Of a DNA stretch of 64,000 bases, positions 62,215 through 64,000 are shown one piece after another. The stretch is taken from the NCBI RefSeq assembly GCF_905397275.1, contig NZ_CAJPUY010000004.1, positions 124,001 through 188,000 on the forward strand. The letters are read 5' to 3'. The position numbers and the translations under genes were made by a program. The notes beneath the pieces are model-generated. The model saw nothing but the letters and a program-made list of their open reading frames with translations, made no database searches and was not told where the DNA came from. Source of the stretch: Cupriavidus yeoncheonensis. Lineage in GTDB: Bacteria; Pseudomonadota; Gammaproteobacteria; Burkholderiales; Burkholderiaceae. Position 1 is the stretch's first letter. Each line of letters opens with the position of its first letter.

Positions 62215-63060
62215 ATGAAGATCAGGCAAATCACCCCCGCCATCGGGGCCGAGATTTCTGGCGTCAACCTCGGCGCGGCGGCGCGCGATCCGGCGCTCTT
62301 CGCCGAGATCCGGGCGGCACTGCTCAAGCATCGGGTCCTCTTCTTTCGCAAGCAGGAGATCACGCGCGCCGATCATGTGGCCTTCGCGCGCTGCTTCGGA
62401 GAACTGGAAGACCACCCTGTAGCTGGCAGTGTTCCCGAGCACCCCGGGCTTGTGAAGGTCTACCGCAGCGACAACCCGCACAGCTACGAGAACAGCTATC
62501 ACAGCGACGGCCTCTGGCGCCCCAACCCGGCCATGGGGGCGGTGCTGCGCTGTATCGAATGTCCCGAACTCGGCGGCGACACCATCTGGGTCAACATGGT
62601 CAAGGCGTACGAGGAACTGCCGGAGGAGATCAAAAAGAAGATCGACGGCCTGCGCGCCAGGGCCAGCATCGAGCACAGCTTCGGGGCGGTCATGACGCCG
62701 GAAAACCGCGCCAAGCTGGCCAGCGATCATCCGCCCGTGGAGCATCCGGTGGTACGCACCCATCCGGAGACCGGGGAGAAGATCCTGTTCGTCGGCGCCT
62801 CGTTCACGACGCACTTCACCAACTACAGCACGCCGGACAATGTGCGCTACGGGATCGACAAGTCGCCCGGCGGCCCTCTGCTGCTCCAATACCTGACCAG
62901 CCGCGCCACCATTCCCGAGTACCAGGTGCGCTGGGCATGGCAGGAGGGCGACGTGGCGGTCTGGGACAACCGCAGCACACAGCACTACGCCGTCAACGAC
63001 TACTTCCCGGCACCGCGCAAGCTGGAGCGCGCCGGCATCGTGGGCGATATCCCCTACTGA
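62215..63060 (+). CDS. TauD/TfdA-family Fe(II)/2-oxoglutarate dioxygenase
   Basis: 281 residues. Iron triad: His and Asp in SYHSDGLWRP and His in RSTQHYAVNDY. The conserved VLFFRKQEI and the WDNRSTQH block identify the TauD/TfdA family, which oxidises taurine, aryloxyacids, carnitine-like or other carboxylate substrates. TAGGAGACAG precedes the ATG. Inverted repeats around 62173-62190 could be the regulator's site. The substrate is unknown. Confidence 0.9.
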   Translation: MKIRQITPAIGAEISGVNLGAAARDPALFAEIRAALLKHRVLFFRKQEITRADHVAFARCFGELEDHPVAGSVPEHPGLVKVYRSDNPHSYENSYHSDGLWRPNPAMGAVLRCIECPELGGDTIWVNMVKAYEELPEEIKKKIDGLRARASIEHSFGAVMTPENRAKLASDHPPVEHPVVRTHPETGEKILFVGASFTTHFTNYSTPDNVRYGIDKSPGGPLLLQYLTSRATIPEYQVRWAWQEGDVAVWDNRSTQHYAVNDYFPAPRKLERAGIVGDIPY

Positions 63061-63120
63061 TTCGCAAACGGGCCGGCAGGATCACGTGCTGCTCTCCATG
63101 CGCAATTGGACAAGGGCATC

Positions 63121-63521
63121 ATGGGGGCGATCCGGTATGAAAAGCAAGGGCCGGCGGCGCAGGTGCTGGAATTCGGCGAGCTGCCGTCGATGTCAATGCA
63201 GTCGACAACGCAGGGCTTTGTCTGCAGGTCGCCTCTAATCATGCGCGGTGGGTCTCGTATGCCAGCGGTGCCCACCAGGCGCTTCCCCTGGTGGCGCTGA
63301 TTCGCAAGAATCTCCGCCTGCAGGGACTCTACCTGCCAGGGTTGCCCTGCGAGGTGCACTGGATAGTCCAGAAGGGATTGTCGCGCTGGATGAAAGACGT
63401 CCCGGGTGCCATTCACGCTGTCGACAGCATCTTCGACTTGCGAGACACAGCGCAGGCCTATCTGGCCGTCGAGGCGGGCACCAGGCTCGGCACCGTCGTG
63501 GTTCGGTGCGATACGGACTAG
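63121..63521 (+). pseudogene. Zinc-type alcohol dehydrogenase/quinone oxidoreductase, internally deleted
   Basis: It starts MGAIRYEKQGPAAQVLEFGE (the N-terminus of a medium-chain dehydrogenase). It then jumps after about 25 residues and a frame change to VDVNAVDNAGLCLQVASNHA, RWVSYASGAHQALPLV and the genuine C-terminus LIRKNLRLQGLYLPGLP...AGTRLGTVVVRCDTD. About 200 central residues, including the cofactor-binding fold, are missing. Confidence 0.75.
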
Positions 63522-63716
63522 GTCATGCGGCCGGTCCCGGGCAGGCACCTGAAATGCCTTGCTGACAACGAACCAGAACTATCGGCCAGTGCACGCGCGT
63601 GCAGGGCCCACCATGGGCCTACTCGCCGACGGACAAGACTGCGCTGGCGAGTTATTCAACCAAACCAGGAGTATGAATCCCACGACATCCGGAAATCAGC
63701 CAACGGTTGTGAGCGG

Positions 63717-63734
63717 CGGCGGCCTGTGCCGCCG
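63717..63734 (-). terminator. GC-rich hairpin after the DsbA-like gene
   Basis: A 7-bp stem CGGCGGC/GCCGCCG with a CTGT loop, about 13 bp beyond the stop of the minus-strand gene. No T-tract is seen, so this is a weak candidate. Confidence 0.35.
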
Positions 63735-63746
63735 TCAGCCCCGCCG

Positions 63747-64000
63747 TCAGCCTTTGCGCTTCGCCAGCACCTCGCGGATGATCTGCACGAAGGCCTCGGC
63801 CGGCTGTCCACCCGAGACAAGATAGCGGTTGTCGAAAATGATCGACGGGACCGAGTTGATACCCATCGACTGGAACTTCGCCACTTCGCCGCGCACCTCG
63901 TCCGCATACTCGCCGCTCTCCAGCACGCGTCGCGCTTGCGTAGCATCGAGCCCCACCGACTGGGCCGCTTCCAGCAGCACATCGTGATTGCTCGGGTCCT
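63747..64000 (-). CDS. DsbA/FrnE-like thiol oxidoreductase, C-terminal part (cut by window)
   Basis: The visible 84 residues (DPSNHDVLLEAAQSVGLDAT; ARRVLESGEYADEVRGEVAK; GINSVPSIIFDNRYLVSGGQ; PAEAFVQIIREVL) match the helical insert and the cis-proline (SVPSIIF) end of FrnE-type DsbA proteins. The active-site CxxC would lie beyond the window edge. The frame is open to position 64000. Confidence 0.8.
   Translation of the reverse strand, partial: DPSNHDVLLEAAQSVGLDATQARRVLESGEYADEVRGEVAKFQSMGINSVPSIIFDNRYLVSGGQPAEAFVQIIREVLAKRKG

Overview
The window is high-GC bacterial DNA with the gene repertoire of a beta-proteobacterium of the order Burkholderiales. A Cupriavidus/Ralstonia-like genome is the best guess. 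The pointers are a Bug/TctC-type periplasmic receptor, a Lys/Ala-rich histone H1-like protein, a DUF4142 protein, a malonate MadLM carrier and a Tat-exported phospholipase C. The taxonomic call is inference. No rRNA, tRNA or CRISPR array was recognised.

Layout. 1-10.6 kb: a cut-off membrane J-domain gene, a hipBA toxin-antitoxin pair behind four evenly spaced operator-like palindromes, a histone-like protein, an exported argininosuccinate-lyase-like enzyme and small unknowns. A structured terminator-bearing stretch with no ORF follows, then a sigma factor/DUF4142/cupredoxin module and a VWA membrane protein. 10.9-15.7 kb: a compact tniABQ transposon with recognisable ends and no cargo, inserted next to a vapBC-type pair (15.77-16.4 kb).

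16.4-42 kb: a large exopolysaccharide locus built as two divergent operons around a roughly 540-bp AT-richer control region (24.85-25.39 kb). Leftward run a GlxA-like AraC regulator, a 2-oxoglutarate oxygenase, rfbB, rfbD, an rfbA remnant, rfbC, a phosphomannomutase, galE and a PAP2 phosphatase. Rightward run manC, a priming sugar-phosphate transferase, a Wza-like export lipoprotein, a Wzc-like tyrosine kinase, four glycosyltransferases, a Wzy-like polymerase, a Wzx-like flippase and the intact rfbA. A secreted beta-helix protein and an acyltransferase close the locus. Together these supply GDP-mannose, dTDP-rhamnose and UDP-galactose, assemble lipid-linked repeats, and flip, polymerise and export them.

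42-55.4 kb: catabolic and regulatory genes. These are a beta-hydroxyacid dehydrogenase, an aldo/keto reductase with a divergent LysR gene, and a cluster of YheO-like regulator, ornithine-cyclodeaminase homologue, Bug receptor, M81 hydrolase, DSD1-type PLP enzyme, RpiR regulator and HAD phosphatase that looks like an undescribed amino-acid route. A small lipoprotein and a phospholipase C follow.

55.8-64 kb: a decaying region. Fragments of an amidohydrolase, a glycosyltransferase, an ABC exporter, a CBS protein, an Hsp20, a TctA permease and a zinc-type oxidoreductase, several with internal deletions or frameshifts, lie between intact genes: a SnoaL-like protein, a PRC-barrel protein, MadLM, an AraC regulator, a TauD-type dioxygenase and a cut-off DsbA/FrnE-like gene.
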